7,357 nucleotides of DNA from Campylobacteraceae bacterium (lineage in GTDB: Bacteria > Campylobacterota > Campylobacteria > Campylobacterales > Sulfurovaceae): assembly GCA_027083895.1 (NCBI GenBank), contig JALWMN010000043.1:1-7357 (forward strand), read 5' to 3'. Position numbers and translations under genes: made by a program. The notes below the pieces were generated by a model, which ran no database searches, was not told the origin of the DNA, and saw nothing but the letters and a program-made list of their open reading frames with translations. Below are positions 6,455 through 7,357 of this stretch, piece after piece. The first letter of the stretch is position 1, and the number at the start of each line of letters is the position of its first letter.

Positions 6455-6484
6455 GAGAGCATAGCCTCTCCTAGGAATCCTTTT
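6455..6484 (+). terminator. Weak terminator candidate after the L,D-transpeptidase gene
   Basis: Directly after the stop codon, GAGAG (6455-6459) pairs with CTCTC (6466-6470) around a six-base loop. A second short dyad, AGGA-A-TCCT, then runs into four T residues (6481-6484). The stem is short and the T-run is not adjacent to it, so it may be only partly effective. Confidence 0.25.
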
Positions 6485-6697
6485 AACCAAAATTTTATAT
6501 TAGAATTAGCAAAGATTTGGCAAATGCTTTGGTTATAAGTGTTTGCAAAAATCTTGAGGTTAACCAATAGGCTAATTGATAGATTTTTATAAACGCCCAT
6601 AGCTAAATGATTTTCTAAAGATTGTTAATCTCTAATGCAAATTTTGAGTTTCACTAAAAATTATCACATAAAAAATAGATAATAGTCCAAAATTTTA

Positions 6698-6726
6698 TTG
6701 CATATTAATCCATTAAATGGTAATAT
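6698..6726 (+). promoter_or_regulatory. Candidate promoter for the lipoprotein gene with palindrome in the spacer
   Basis: TTGCAT (6698-6703) and TAATAT (6721-6726) are separated by 17 bases, and TGG just before the -10 gives an extended form. The palindrome CCATT-A-AATGG (6710-6720) fills the spacer and could be an operator. An alternative -10, TATATT, lies at 6724-6729. The leader would be about 20-25 bases and contains the AAGGA ribosome site (6744-6748). Confidence 0.45.
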
Positions 6727-6754
6727 ATTAAATTATATACCTAAAGGAATGGTT

Positions 6755-7357
6755 ATGAGAAAGCGGTTTCTACTGCTACCACTATTACTTTTTTTGACAG
6801 CTTGTAATATACAAGAACAGAATGCAAAAGTAGTCGATTCAGAGGTTGAAGGATTAGAGTATCATTGTGCAGGTCTTTTTAAGTATACAGATAAAAATGG
6901 CACAATCTACTGTAACCATATGCCTGTAGCATTTATGCTAGGCCAAATAAAATTAGGACTACTCTATAAGTTGCCTAAAGACTCTATAATTCTACCACAA
7001 GATATTGTAAATGTAGCACGTACAAATGGTGATGACAAAAACCTCATCAAAGTACTTACACTCCTTCAGTCACTCGATGAGGACCAAAACCCTGAAAATG
7101 GAATAAAAATCCCAAGAGAGATACATCAAAAACTAACTACATTTATCGACATTCAAAAGATGGAATTAGAGGAGATCGAAGAGCTTATAGAAGCACAATT
7201 GGAACAAAATATCACCTTTAAAGAGCCAAGAAAGGTACTCCAACACCTTCAAAAGTCGATGAATCGCTATCAACTTCCTAAACTAAAATCAAAAATTTTA
7301 GAAGAGTTTGAAACAGTTATCGATAGCAACACAACTAGTAACGATACTCAAGAAAAC
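6755..7357 (+). CDS. Lipoprotein with a surface-lipoprotein N-terminal module, partial (C-terminus beyond right edge)
   Basis: The frame is open for 201 codons to the window edge. The start at 6755 is chosen over the in-frame ATG at 6749 because AGGA (6745-6748) is six bases before the former but almost touches the latter. A lipoprotein signal peptide, MRKRFLLLPLLLFLTAC, has lipobox LTAC with C17 as the lipidated residue. Asn18 rather than Asp18 suggests outer-membrane sorting, though E. coli rules may not apply. Residues 28-117 show a pattern known from many surface lipoproteins: VDSEVEGLEY, then a TDKNGT turn, a FMLGQIKLG strand, a PQDIV segment and LLQSLDEDQNPENGIKI. I recognise this pattern from memory but cannot name its function. 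A glutamate-rich helix (about 132-148) follows. Two extra cysteines, C37 and C53, could form a disulfide. Large repeat-bearing or adhesin-like proteins often follow such a domain, but that part is not visible here. Confidence 0.85.
   Translation, partial: MRKRFLLLPLLLFLTACNIQEQNAKVVDSEVEGLEYHCAGLFKYTDKNGTIYCNHMPVAFMLGQIKLGLLYKLPKDSIILPQDIVNVARTNGDDKNLIKVLTLLQSLDEDQNPENGIKIPREIHQKLTTFIDIQKMELEEIEELIEAQLEQNITFKEPRKVLQHLQKSMNRYQLPKLKSKILEEFETVIDSNTTSNDTQEN

Larger units (their letters stand above)
6454..6754. other. 301-base AT-rich intergenic region with several dyads
   Basis: No open reading frame with a ribosome site was found on either strand. It holds a weak terminator-like hairpin (6455-6470) and an imperfect long inverted repeat (6510-6556). 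TTAACCAA occurs twice (6483-6490 and 6560-6567), with its complement TTGGTTA at 6529-6535. A small hairpin, AGATT-GTT-AATCT, lies at 6619-6631, and a promoter candidate with a palindrome ends the region. A small RNA between about 6500 and 6600 is possible but unsupported. Confidence 0.6.

Noticed and set aside
6217..6600. Minus-strand reading frame of 127 codons rich in Phe and Cys
   Set aside because: Most of it is the complement of the lysine-rich tail, and no ribosome site supports it. It also runs across the transpeptidase gene end.

Overview
The window looks like part of the chromosome of a Campylobacterota (epsilonproteobacterial) species. It is AT-rich. Its minus-strand genes match, from memory, a Campylobacter jejuni neighbourhood (argF, hemN and a ferredoxin-type oxidoreductase). 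Its promoters look like the family type, with a good -10 element and little -35. No tRNA, rRNA, insertion sequence, CRISPR array or phage gene is visible.

Minus strand (1-2850, read right to left): argF (ornithine carbamoyltransferase) overlaps hemN (oxygen-independent coproporphyrinogen III dehydrogenase) by one base, and a GlcF-like iron-sulfur protein follows and runs off the left edge. These are housekeeping functions: arginine synthesis, anaerobic haem synthesis and redox metabolism. The 162-base gap between hemN and the iron-sulfur gene holds the oddest DNA here. Two arrays of 7-base repeats face each other in opposite orientation, around three short triloop hairpins.

Plus strand (3128-7357): three exported proteins in a row. 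The first is a periplasmic protein with three LysM domains and an NlpC/P60 peptidase domain, likely a peptidoglycan endopeptidase. The second is a YcbB/LdtD-type L,D-transpeptidase with a peptidoglycan-binding domain and a very lysine-rich C-terminal tail. The third is a lipoprotein, cut by the right edge, whose N-terminal domain resembles a recurring bacterial surface-lipoprotein module. The first two form a plausible wall-remodelling pair, one cutting peptide stems and the other making 3-3 cross-links. Both carry long, strongly basic, low-complexity segments. The transpeptidase tail is encoded across a run of 12 A residues that could slip and vary the tail without touching the active site.

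The divergent intergenic region (2851-3127) separates the metabolic operon from the envelope genes and carries outward-facing promoter candidates. The individual gene families are familiar. The parts worth a second look are the inverted heptamer arrays, the A12 tract, the shared basic segments of the two wall enzymes, and the regulatory dyads and repeats upstream of argF and the lipoprotein gene.
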